Below, one piece after another: positions 42,201 through 55,376 of a DNA stretch of 64,000 nucleotides; within the stretch, counting starts at the first letter, position 1, and every line of letters starts with the position of its first letter. This DNA comes from Siderastrea siderea (taxonomy: Eukaryota > Cnidaria > Anthozoa > Scleractinia > Rhizangiidae). The DNA lies in contig OZ034970.1 in assembly GCA_964030785.1 (NCBI GenBank), forward strand, positions 23,849,935-23,913,934, in the 5' to 3' direction. The notes below the pieces were generated by a model. That model was not told the origin of the DNA. It saw nothing but the letters and a program-made list of their open reading frames with translations, and did no database searches. A program made the translations under genes and the position numbers.

Positions 42201-45200
42201 GCGAATAAATACGCAGGGAGGTGAAAAATTTTGACAAATCGACTCGAATCGAGTCGATTCGAGTCGATTCGTATTCCTAAAAGTCGATTCGACTCAACGG
42301 AAATCAGGTCGTAAAGTCCTTCAAATATGTGCGCGTGACACAATAAGACATAACAAGGAACGCATAACATGGACCTTTCTCGTTCTTAAAGCGTCACTGA
42401 TGCGACACTAAACAGGAACATTGTAATGAACCTTCTTCCTCGCTTGTGTTGTCGATCTGAAGGATTTGCACACGGAACGATAAGAAGATAACATGAATCT
42501 TCCTCGTTCTTAAAGTGTCTCGCAAATCGACTTTCCAGTTAGTCGAATCGACTACACAACGGACGATTCGAGTCGAATCGACTCTAATCGAGTTGATTCG
42601 ACCACTTATCCTACCCTCCCTGTTCGCCTTTTGGTGTGATTTTTTCTAAGTGTCTTGCAAATCGACTTTCCAGTTAGTCGAATCGACTACACAACGGACG
42701 ATTCGAGTCGATTCGACCACTTTTTCTACCCTCCCTGTTCGCCTTCTTGTGTGATTTTTCCAAGTGTCTCGCAAATCGACTTTCCAGTTAGTCGAATCGA
42801 CTACACAACGGACGATTCGAGTCGAATCGACTCGAATCGAGTCGATTTGACCACTTTTCCTACCCTCCCTGTTCGCCTTTTTGTGTGATTTTTTTCTAAG
42901 TGTCTTGCAAATCGACTATCCAGTTAGTCGAATCGACTACACAACGGACGACTCGAGTCGAATGGACTCGAATCGAGTCGACTCGACCACTTTTTCTACC
43001 CTCCCTGTTCGCCTTCTTGTGTGATTTTTCCAAGTGTCTCGCAAATCGACTTTCCAGTTAGTCGAATCGACTACACAACGGATGATTTGAGTCAAATCGA
43101 CTCGAATCGAGTCGATTCGACCACTTTTTCAGCCCGCCCTGTTCGCCTTCATGTGTAATTTTTTTCTAAGTGTCTCGCAAATCGACTTTCCAGTTAGTCG
43201 AATCGACTACACAACGGACGATTCGAGTCGAATCGACTCGAATCGAGTCGATTTGACCACTTTTCCTACCCTCCTTGTTCGCCTTTTTGTGTGATTTTTT
43301 CTAAGTGTCTTGCAAATCGACTATCCAGTTAGTCGAATCGACTACACAACGGACGATTCGAGTCGATTCGAGTCGAATCGAGTCGATTCGACAACTTTTC
43401 CTACCCTCCCTGTTCGCTTTCTTGTGTGATTTTTTCTAAGTGTCTTGCAAATCGCCTTTCCAGTAAGTCGAATCGACTACACAAAGGACGATTCGAGTCG
43501 GATCAACTCGAATCGAGTCGATTCGACCACTTTTCCTACCCTCCCTGTTCGCCTTCTTGTGTGATTTTTTCTAAGTGACTTGCAAATCGACTTTTCAGTT
43601 AGTCGAATCGACTACACAAAGGACGATTCGAGTCGAATCGAGACGAGTCGTCACTACCTTAGACGAATCGAGTCAGTTTGGGTGTATTGGACAACCCTCA
43701 TCAAATCAACCCATAAAACTAAAATACCCTTTTCCAATCATTCCTGGTCTGGAATAGACCTTTTTTTAATTCAACAGAATGAAGTTAAAGGTCAAAAGTC
43801 TTTATAGGGTCTTTTTGCAATCGACTTTAGCAAATGTTTTAGCCGTCGAAAAATGTAAAGAAACCCTTTTATGCAAGATTACGGCTAATAATCCGGTTTC
43901 TGTTTAAGCACAGTTGGGATACACGGATATATTTTTTATTTCCATTTTTTCTCTTTTGATTTATAACAGGCTGTGGTTCAGTATTAAATAACAGACTTAT
44001 AAGTCCTGGATATCCAAGCAATTATCCGAACAACATGGACTGTGTTTACAGGGTTCCTATTCCTTATGGCATGATGCTGAACATTTACTTCAACTATTTT
44101 GTTCTGGAGGACGATTCAATATTTTGCAGGTAAAATGAGAACCGGCTGACTGCTGATTGACAACATACTCCTACCGGGCATTTTTATCTTTTGTGAGCTC
44201 TGGATGTGGGCAGGGGCTGGCTGCTTTACTGTCTTCATCTTCTAAGGAATAGAAAATGTTACGTGCATAACATCCTCTTTTCCTTCGAAAGGGCATGTAA
44301 TAAGTTTTATTTGTTCTCCCAACTTAAAAAGAACGCGAAAATGGACTCATAAGTAAGAAACCTCTTCCAAAAACGCAAACACAATAACAAAGGCACAAAA
44401 AAAAAAAAAAAAAAAAAAGAAAAACAAACACCCAACCTAATAACCGTCCCACGGACGAAATCTCGTGGTTGCTGCTTAAGGTGACCCAAGCTCAAGAGCA
44501 GCCCACTTTAGTAGCAAAATAGAAGTGTCTATGGAACTTGATCGCTAGTTTAGTTCAGAAACTAAAAATGACAATAAATGACCAGTTTAGTTACATACCA
44601 TATCAAATGTTGCCCTTATGGTGTTTTTTGTCCGTCTGAAAGCCTCTAAACCACATTTCAGCTAGATTTTATTTTTCCGGACCGTTAACCCTTTATTAGG
44701 CACACTCATTAAGCGTCTTTGTGTCATCAAAATAGAATATCAAAATGCCTTATTTTTTTCCACTTTTCTTAAAATAACAAATTATTGCATTCGTCAGGGC
44801 TCGAGACTAACGGTAGCCAACTAGTCACAGACTAGTAGAAATTCCGTTTTGGCTAGTTGGTTTTGCGCTTTCACTAGCCATTTTGGCTAGAGAAAATTTC
44901 AAAGCACTAAAGCACCAGATGGGAACCAAACTGAATATTGCTTCTGATGATCGTATCCCAAAAGCCAATTGAGTGAACAGAAAATAAAACTTATTCCGTA
45001 AAAGGATATCATAATGTTCGTATGATACTTGTTTTGTCCTCTCAACATTTCTCCCTACTAATTCTTGTCTCAGTTGGCAACGTTTTCTCCGTCATTGCCA
45101 CGTTCGAACGAAATTAGCCGTGACCTTCAGAACGTTTCACCATACGTTTCCTTGAAAGGTCCGTTAATGCGTCCATATGGTATTTGTCTACACGTTGTTA

Positions 45201-48200
45201 GTACATGTACGTTCACACAATTCGTTCGTACAATATTAGTTTCTCTTCAGTCGCAGCGTTTCTCTCTGCGTAACGTCTTCACAACATTTCTCCGTATGTA
45301 AGTAGGTTCGTTGATTTATTAGTCTAGTCTTCTCAACATTTCTCCGTACATTAGCACATTTGCACGATATTGTTCTTGTTCTCCCAAGGTTTTCAGTGTG
45401 TTACTACATTTGCACGATAAGTCTACACTTAGCGTTTCTCTGTATGTTGGTATGTTCATGCGGTATTAGTCTTGTCTTCTCGACGTTTATCCGTACGTTA
45501 GTGCGATACTAAATGTCTCGTCAGTTTCTCTGTAGTTTACTGACCCACTGTAATAGTCTAGTTTGCCCGTTTGGCGTTCTTCGGTACGCTACACACGTTC
45601 TTACGGAATTGGTTTTGTCTAATAACATTTCTCCGTAAGTTAATAGTGGCATATTTTATTAGTCTCAGTGTCTCCTCAACTTGTCTCTGTATCTTGGTAC
45701 GTTGACAGTGTCTCTCCCTACTGTACTGCTTTTGCAACCAACGTGTTTGATATGACTTCTCAACGTTTCTCCGTATCTTAGTGAGTTCGAAACTTATTAG
45801 TTTTGTTTTCTTAACGTTTCTCCGCACTTAAACACTCTTATAATCTACTAGTCTTGTCTTGTAGACGTTTTTTCCATACGTGAGTTGAGTGCTGTATCAG
45901 TCTTGTCTTTTTGACGTTTCTCCGTACCTTACAACTTGGTACAATGTCAGCCTTGTCTTCCCAACGTTTCTCTGTACGATGACATGCTCATATAAGGTTA
46001 TCTTTTCTAGATATTCGTCATGATCTGACCGAAACGGAAAAGAGAGGCGTGAACTACACTGCGCCAGGGAATTTGCCCTGAAGGCACATAATACTTTGTA
46101 TTCGTGTGAGGATCTTTAACCGTTGGAAAGAATGCTCAACATTCCAGGTCTTCACTCTTGAGATTACAGCGAGGCATGTTTACAGTAAAAACCCGGCTAA
46201 AAATTAGACATATTGAACATGAGCATGAGATTACGCAAAAAACAGTCTGGCTAGTGAAAATTTATTTTGGCTAGTGAAATCAAACCTGTCACTAGCCACT
46301 AGGCTACTGAGCTGAAAAGTTAGTCTCGAGCCCTGATTCGTGTTTCTTGCCAATGGACAGATGAGGCAAAGGTGAATTGAATGTTCAAACACAGAATTCC
46401 ATTTTCAATCACGTCAGCAAAATCAAACATTGCACCATACAAGATTATCATGTAATCAAAATCGGAAATCCACTGTTCTCATTTACCGTGCAAGCTTTCC
46501 AGTCAACACGAGTATAAACATAATATGCTTGAACACATAAAAACCTTATCAGAAAAAGTAACGCGACTGTACGAATACAAGTTCCATGGAATTTTAAGTT
46601 ACCAGATTCCGCATCCAAAATAGTCTCCCCCCCCCCCCAACAAAAAAAATTCCACAAGTCACAAAATTAAGTGGTCTTTGCTTAAATTAGATTAAAGACA
46701 TTTAAAATCCATTTAGAAACATTCATTTGCATCCCCTCCACCTTCATTTAGTTGACTTGCTTTCTACTTAAGTTTTCCTTATCTTTTCGCTTTGCCATTG
46801 AGGGTAAGTATTCACACTAAATGTGATTCAACAACGGCATTAATTTTATTTTATAATAAGATTTTCATAACAGAGGCTCATACGTTGTATTTTTGTAGGT
46901 ATGACTACTTAAAGATTGCAAACGATAACCAGGCCATTGGGATGTACTGTGGTCAGCGATCCGGACAAAGTGTTCTTGTAATTGGAAACTATGCTGTGCT
47001 GTCTTTTCATTCAGACAGTAGTGTTCAAAAGAGAGGCTTCGAGTTAATTTTTTCTCGTTTCCCTATGGGTAGGTACATCCGAATTTTGATTTAAAAAAAA
47101 AATCATATTTTTCCTAAATTAGAAGGTAGTATTGTTATTATTGCTTAATCTTTACAGCCACGCCAGGTACTTTTGGCATGACATGGACATGCCACTTACG
47201 ACATGGATGCACATTTTAAAAGTTTTTCACTACTTCTAGCTTCCGACCGTGACATTTGAACCCAAATGTTCTTTTTATTTATTTACTTGTTTATTTATTT
47301 ATTTATTTATTTATTTATGTATTTATTTATTTATTTCTTTTTATTTGAATCACACCTGACTTTTAAAGAGGAAATCAAGCGTTCGTTTTGTGATAGCAAT
47401 CAAAGGTTAACGATTTTAAGGTCAAATTTGTCACAATGTGAACGTCATTATGCAGCCAGGTATATAGAATAGCAGTTGAACACTTTTTTATTTGTGTTTT
47501 TTGAAATTTCCATCCTTATTACAGGGAACTCCACAGTACCTCCATTCACGACTCCGCGACCACACAGTGAGTTTTGTTGTTTATTTATTAGTTGGGGGAA
47601 TGACAAATGGGCGGAGGTCCGTGAGTAAAACTCAGTGCTTTGAAACAATTGAATGCACCGACTCAAGATTTCCTAAAAAAGAATCTTTTTTCGTGAGCTG
47701 TCAACATGCTTGAGATGTTGTGTGGTGTTTCGACATATTTAAATAAGGAGGTTATGTCGAGCAATCATGTTAAACGAGTGGCTGAACAAACAAAATAATA
47801 AAAATACCAGCAAATTTTCAGTGTGTCCATGTATTTTCTAGCCTTTGATTAGAGAAGCAAACACGTATCGCAAAATTTTAGTGGTTGTTACGTTTGCAGC
47901 TTTTCCTTGTCTTCTAAAAGTCAGGCTCGATAAGAATTCTCTCTTCATTATCGCTCCTTCCATTTTTTCTTGTTTTACGAATGGCTACCCTTTGGATGAG
48001 AAGAAGACGGATCTGTTATGACCGGAGAACAGGCATTTTAACTCCGTAAACTTTCTAGTGTCTTCTAAGGCGAACCATTGTATCGACTGCCATGGCTTAT
48101 TCGATCAGACCGGGCTTTTTTTGGTCTTCTGGGACCGGTGGGGGTAGTTTCCGCCCTCCCTTAACTCCAATGTCTCCTGTAATAAATACTTTTATCAAAT

Positions 48201-51200
48201 ATATTGAAGAAAAGGCCTATTTCAGCAACATAAGATAAACAATTTTCTTTATTTTACCTCGCATTACAGCCTTTATTTCTGAAAGCACTCGACTCGCTCG
48301 ATTAACTTCACCTTTATTCCCTCGCTGCTTATTGTTCTTTTATTATCCCTCATTCAATTGATATGTTTTGTTTAGGAACACTATTACCACCATAGAAATG
48401 TCCAAAGAATAGTGAAGGGTTGAGTGTAATGTGCAAGCATGAGAGTGTACTGTGCAGACAAGTCTGAAATGGCAGCCGTCACCTCCGGCTGACATTCAGT
48501 TCAGAAGGCAGTAAAGAAAAACGGATCTTTAATTAAAATCGAACTCACCATATTATTTTTTTCTACTTTAACAGGTTGTGGTTACGTCTTCAATAACACA
48601 TTGATAAGTCCTGGATATCCAAGCAACTATCCAAACAACATGGATTGTGTTTATTTGGTTCCTATTTGGCACGGAATGGCACTGAACATTTACTTTCAAG
48701 ATTTTTATTTGCAGCGCTGCTCATCATCCTGCTTGTAAGGACGTAAATGAATTGATAGTTAAACCACAGCGACTAGAGCAGTACAGTTTGAACGTACGAC
48801 ACCCTGACATTTTGAGCGTCTCGCGTTGTTGTTGTTGTTGTTATGGTGGGTTCTTGGTTAAAAGGGAATGGGTGTGTGTGTGTGTGCGGGGGGGGGGGGG
48901 TCGGGAGCCTGTTGACATCGTTTTTATCCCATTTTGAAAAGCAAGTTAAGTCCATCTTTGTCTGCTTCTAGCAGGTGTGACGCCATTCAAAATTTTATTA
49001 TCAAGTGTGTTTGATTAAGTCATTATAATTAAGTCATTAGTTCGCATTTTCTCACGTTCCAGACCGCCAACAGCCAAAGTCGCGATAACTTTTCGGGCCC
49101 GGAAAGCTATTTTACGTGTGTAGAGTTTGTATTAAAGACTCAAATTTTGTTGTTTTTAATAGGTAAGCAATAAAATTCTAAGTTGATAAAACAGGTCTGA
49201 TTGATGTGGGGGCTAAAAACTACGCCAACTTTCTATAGATTTTGTTTTTAAAACATATCTCCGGGCCCGAAAAGTTACCGGGGCTTTCGAGAAACGGGCC
49301 CCAGACCGTCAACAGCATAATTTAAAAGCTCAAACCATAACGTCAATCCTCTCTTGTACACAGCAAAAGATTCTAGGTATAAAGGCAATGTGTTTTCTAA
49401 AGCAATAGGAACGCAGCAAAATTCTAAAGAATGGCATTTATTTTTAAATCGTCCCTTGCCTTGTAAATCAGTAACTCGCTGTGGGTGTGAATGTCCTTGT
49501 ATGCGCGATAGTTAAGGCGATATAAAATGTATGTTCGTTTTTCTTAGATGTGACTATTTGAAGATTTCCAATGCGAATAACCAGACCATTGGTAGGTACT
49601 GCGGTCTGCGAACTGGACAGCGCCTCAGTGTTATTGGTGGGAACTATGCTGTGATATCTTTTCATTCAGACGGGAGTGTCAGAACCAGAGGATACCGGTT
49701 ACTTTTCTCTTACAGCCATCTCGGTAGGTTCAGTGTAAATGCTTGTATTTGTATCTTATCACTCTCAATCTTGAAATATTAAGCTCTGCGGAAATATATT
49801 TTGTTTATATAAAGGTGTTATGGAGGCAAAACACTTTATAAATGGTCACATATAACAAAAACAAGCATGCAAAAAATGAAATAAAACAAACAAAATGAGT
49901 CAAAATGTTATTGAGCATATGAAATATTTCATTAGGTATTTAGACAGGTATGCAGTGACTGTGATCAGACATGATCACACTTGATTCTAGTAGGACCGTT
50001 ATTTACCAATATGTCACTGTTTTTTTTTTTTCACAGGTAGCTCCACAACGCCTCCATACACGACTCCTACCCCCCTCAGTAAGTACATTTAGCTGAATTC
50101 ATTGTGCAGACCATGAAGTATCACAATAAGCTTGAATACACCACTGGTGTCTGAACCTCATCAGACTGGTAAAAAGTCTTTTAATCTATTTTACTTATTT
50201 TTTGTTTTGTTTTGTTTGAAATTTTTTCACGAGTTTTAACGCAGTTTTAGCTACTTTTAACGTTTGCGCTCAACGACTTGTTACCCAAATAAGCTCAAAT
50301 TTGACACGAATGACGCCAGGTAGCCTGATACCAGAACGATGCCTGTGGATTTTGGCTGCTGAAGAAAGAGGAGGGAGGGCGCACTTGAATAAAACAAAGC
50401 TTTTTTCAGAGACAAAGGTTTCAAGAATTCGAACGCAAAGTTCATTTTTACCCCAAGTCAATTTCCATGAGGGTAGGACTTGAGGTGAAATGACCACTTT
50501 ATCGGCGCCATGCTTACCTTCCTCAAACCTTGTCTTCGCTCTGACTGAAACTGCAAAGGATGTGATCTCACTTGGGGAGCAATCATGTGGGTGAAATCTT
50601 TGTCGACCAGTAAGAATATACTAACCCGCTACCTTAACCCGGATTTCTTTTTATTAAAAAGTTAAGAGGGAAATTCAAAATGCCGAAAAAATCGTGTGTC
50701 AACAAGTGGTCATTTTAATGCGCCGATCAATTCGAAAGTTCAACACCCCCCCCCCCCCCGGGCAAGTCCCCGGGCATTTAAACTTTTGAAGATTGGCTTG
50801 TTCAAATTCCCTCCCCTCGGGGCAAAAAAGCCGTTCAAATGCCCCACCAATTAGTACTGAACTACCTCTCCTCAGAGACAAATTTCGTCTTCAATCAAAC
50901 ACTTTACACGCCTTTCAGAGAGAGATATGCCGTAATGACACCTTCAACCTTCTTTTAAAGACCCTTTTGAAAGAGTTATTCACTAGAAAAGGCGAACATC
51001 TATCTTGTAAATCCGTCAAACCCTGAAAAACCGAAAAAAACTCATGGGCGTATTACGTCAGAAGAAGAGATAAATCCGGTTCCAATTCCCCACCCCTCCA
51101 ACGCAACGTTCAAATTCCGCCCACCCAGGGCACGATGCACAGTCAAATGTCCGGGGTACGCCCGGTGCTGGGGGGGGAAGGTGTTGAAGTTTCCAAATGA

Positions 51201-54200
51201 TCGGTCCATAACGTCAAACTTTATAGACGAGGACTCGCTATACCAGATTGTTTCCAGATAGAGTTCAGGAAAAGTCACCAAATTGATGGCTTTAGCTTGT
51301 TTATTTAAAAAGTTATAAACGTCCAAAGTCTCTGCGGGCAGAATCTGCCTCCCCCCCCCCCCCTCCCCCCGGGTCTAATATAGGTAAGAGGTATGAGGAA
51401 GAACATCACAAATAGGTTAAGTCCACTTGCTTAATACCCTAATATTCTTACAGAGCGCTATATCGTTTTGTTTAACTACAAAAGATAACCACTTGTAATA
51501 TTTATTTATTTACAGGCTGTGGATATGTAGTCAACAACACACTGAAAAGTCCCGGTTATCCAAACAATTATCCAAACAACATGGACTGTGTTTACAGGGT
51601 TCCTATTCCTCCTGGAATGATACTGAACATTTACTTCAAAGATTTTTACTTGGAGGACGAATCAAATTGCAGGTATAGATAAAAAAAATGGCTACATTGT
51701 ACGCTTGCTTGTTGAGTGACCAAATCATTTGCCCGCAGTTAAAACAAAAACAAAAACAAAAACAAAAACAGTTTCAAATTCTTAGACATAAACATTTTTA
51801 GCGATTTTTTGCTCTTCGAAATGAGTTTGCTGTGCAATCCTATTCCAACGAATCATTTGCTAGAGCTAAACGTTACTTAACAACTGTAGCTTTATTTTTT
51901 TTATAAAGCTGGGTGTGTGGGTGGGGGTGGGGGGGGGGGGGGGCTATGAAGTTATTGACGTGGACTTCAGATGTCTTATCGGCATGACAGTTTGTCCCGA
52001 CGTCACCTCTGTAAAGGTGTTCATTCCAATATTAAGCTTGCACACATTGTCCCTGTTCGATCGGCTGGGGTAAAGAGTCACGAGAATTTTCATTCTTTTG
52101 GGTGAAAAAATGAGCTGAAGTCAAACTAAATACCTTTTCTCGTACACTCCATGCTCCTTGAATATAAAACAAAAATGGAATGATTTCCTCAAAGGTAGGG
52201 GGCTTAAAGACAAACAAACGAGAACAAAAAAAAAATTGAAAACGTAGCCTATTTCCATCCTTGTTATCCCCAGCCAAACACCACAGTTATATCGTCAGCA
52301 AAACAGATAGAGTATTCTTACGTTTTGTGCATTTATTTTATGGATTAACTACATTAACTTTGTTTTTTCTTGTAGGTATGACTACTTAAGGATTACCAAT
52401 GGGAACAATCAGACCATTGGCACATACTGCGGTCAGCGATCTGGACAAAATGCTTTGGTAAATGGCAACTATGCTGTGATATCTTTTCATTCAGACGGAA
52501 GTGTTAGACGGAGAGGTTACGAGTTAGTTTTCTCTCATGTTCCAGGTAAGAACAATGATAATATAATTTGATTCTGTCTTTGGCAATGTAGAGCAAAAAA
52601 GTTTATAATTTCAAAATTATACTTTGCATAAGAGATACGATCAATTAAAAATTCCTCCAATCAAGAGGAGAAGAACAACAACAAGAAATATTCAGGCCAT
52701 TGTCTTCCTCAGAATGTCATAATGTGAGGGTTGTTGTGGTACCAAGTGCACTAAAAAAACAAACAAACAAACATACCAAAAAAACAATCTATGCTTACCC
52801 CAAAGAACCTTGTGTCAAAATCACTTATCCTAACGTTACTACAATTGCTACGGTTCTACGTCATTTATATATACATCAGCACTTACGTCCAAGGAGGGAG
52901 GGACCAAGTGCTTACCACTTCGTCTCAACAAACGCATCCAGCTTAAGAGATTTCAACCTAATCCATAAAGGTGGGAGGGTTACAGGGAGATCTGCCTTGA
53001 CGGACTTTGAACGCTGATTTGAATGTCCAAGTCTTTAAACCTTAAAATTTCTTGAAATTTATCTGTGGACAGTTTAAACAACATGCCACTGATCACTTCG
53101 CTTGATGATCACATAACCACCATATACTGATGATTACTTTTTTCTTAACACTTTCTACATTGTGGATGCACAATACAAGTCAAGAACGTTTCTTTCTTAT
53201 AATTCTGGCATTATGTGGCATTATGTGGCTATCACCCTCGGCTGAAATTTTCTATCGTTATAGTGCCTTATCATCATTATCATCTTAGTTTCCGTAGTAA
53301 CGTGGTATACTGCAATGGGGTTGCTAGCCCTACGCACAGTTCGCCAGAGCACTGATCGTCGGCGGGACCTGTTTTTGCCCCCCCCCCCCCCGACCAGGCT
53401 TATGTGCCACGTAGGTGCAAAGAGGGTCATCATTATAGTGTCTTATAAGGACGTACGACATTGATAGTCATGACTTTGGCAAGTCGATCGCTACCAATGT
53501 GTGTGTTTTTTTAAAGATTTTTAAAGATTATTTCTACAAGGATCGAAAGAAAGGTGCCAATTAACTTCTGTAGCGTACCCGAGGTTTTATGTTAGTGTTC
53601 CTCGAACGGTAAATCCAGGTACGCAAAGTACACACATTTGATAGCGTCATGGAATGGCCTTTTTAATTACATGCTTAAAGTCAATTGTCAAAGGTCGCTG
53701 CTGTCTAGTGTCTGTTTGCACTGACCTATAATGAATTTCCTAGTTCCAGCTTGCAATATGACAGTTAACCAGTCGGTTGGGCTTATAGATGTTACAATCA
53801 AATTTCAACAAACCGTATTCTGCCACTGGACAATTGGAAATGCTGGTTTAGAGTCCGCTGTTGCTCTGTTCTTAATCCAGGAAATACAACTTAACTGCAG
53901 GTACTTACATTGATATTAAAGATGATGAAATGTGTTGTGATTTTATTATTTTGACTCCCAACGGTGATAGAAAAGTGCATACTTCAAGTAAATGTGAAAT
54001 GTGAGGCTTGTATTGTGTGTGTGTGTGTATGTGTGGGGGGGGGGGGGGGGGGGAAGAAAATCTCTAGACGAATGCCTTAGTCCTCTGAGCCCACGTATCC
54101 TGGAATAATCTTGTAGTTAAGGACTAAAGAGGGTAGTGGGTGGTGGTGGAGAGAGGGGACAACACGGTGGAGCTCACTTCATGTAAACCATCAATAAACA

Positions 54201-55344
54201 CGAGCAATTCGCTGCCCTAATAACGTTCTTTTTGTTGCAAAAAAAAAACCGCTATGGGAGACTATCAACGTGTACTAAGTGAAATAATCTTATTATTTCT
54301 TTATTTATTTATTTGATTGTTTGTTGATTTCTTTAAATAATAAATCAATACCGCCACGGGAATCAAACTCATGACCTACGCCACACCGTACCGTTGCTCT
54401 AACAAATTAGCCATAAAGCATTTATACACTGGGGACAGGGAAATTCTGATATTCTGAGAACAGAATGGATGGCGTAAGGAATATATGGAATTTATTTATT
54501 TATTTATTTATATTGGTTTGTTTATTTATGTATTTATTTGGAATATGCTCTATGAAATGTATTTGCATATTGTTCGTTAATTTTTCAGTGACTATTTGAA
54601 GATATTTGATGGAAATGGAACTTTACAATATTATCACAGTGGATGCTGGTGCTCGATTCGTAGATCATTGGTAGAGGTTCCATTCCTGAGTTCCAAAGAC
54701 ATTGCAGTCAGTATTTACTTAAATTGGCTGGGAAGCTTTGTTAAAGTCCGTTATGCAATTCTGAGGGATGGCCTCGATTCAGGTACTTATGAAACGCCTT
54801 TAATCGAAGACTTAAATCCTCATAAGCACACACAAAATCCATTTTACGACTTGCCAACTATTGTCATACACCAGATGCATATCTCCAGGTTGTGTTGAGG
54901 AGCTAGTTGTAGAAATGGTTAAAATATAGCAAAGATTACAAATAGTATATATATTTAGTTGTTGGTTAAAAAAGTTAAGGTAACGAATGTGATATTTATA
55001 GGGTTGGCAGGCAAACATAATACATGCAGTAAATAAACAAAAAGATATGGTCACAAATGAACCGAAATGGTAACAATTAAAACGCCAATCAAACCTTGGC
55101 TTTTATTGAAACACAGTTTAAATAGTAGTGCAGCATGGAACGCCACATAAGTAAAGATAAAAAAGAAAACAAAAATGTTTTTTTTTTGTTTTTTTAGTTA
55201 GTTAGTTAGTTTATCAGTTAGTTTGTTGTTTTTTTTTTTCACAGCAATGATGTCCGTCATCTGTTATTAGTGATGAATGTAGACGCGCTATGGTGTAGAA
55301 GTTAGGGAACGTTCGATTGGACATGAAAAGCAACACAAAATTAA

Positions 55345-55376
<32 letters not shown>

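Noticed and set aside
42060..43700. CRISPR-like array
   Set aside because: Units are contiguous 135-bp tandem repeats with no unique spacers, in a eukaryotic intron between inverted ends.
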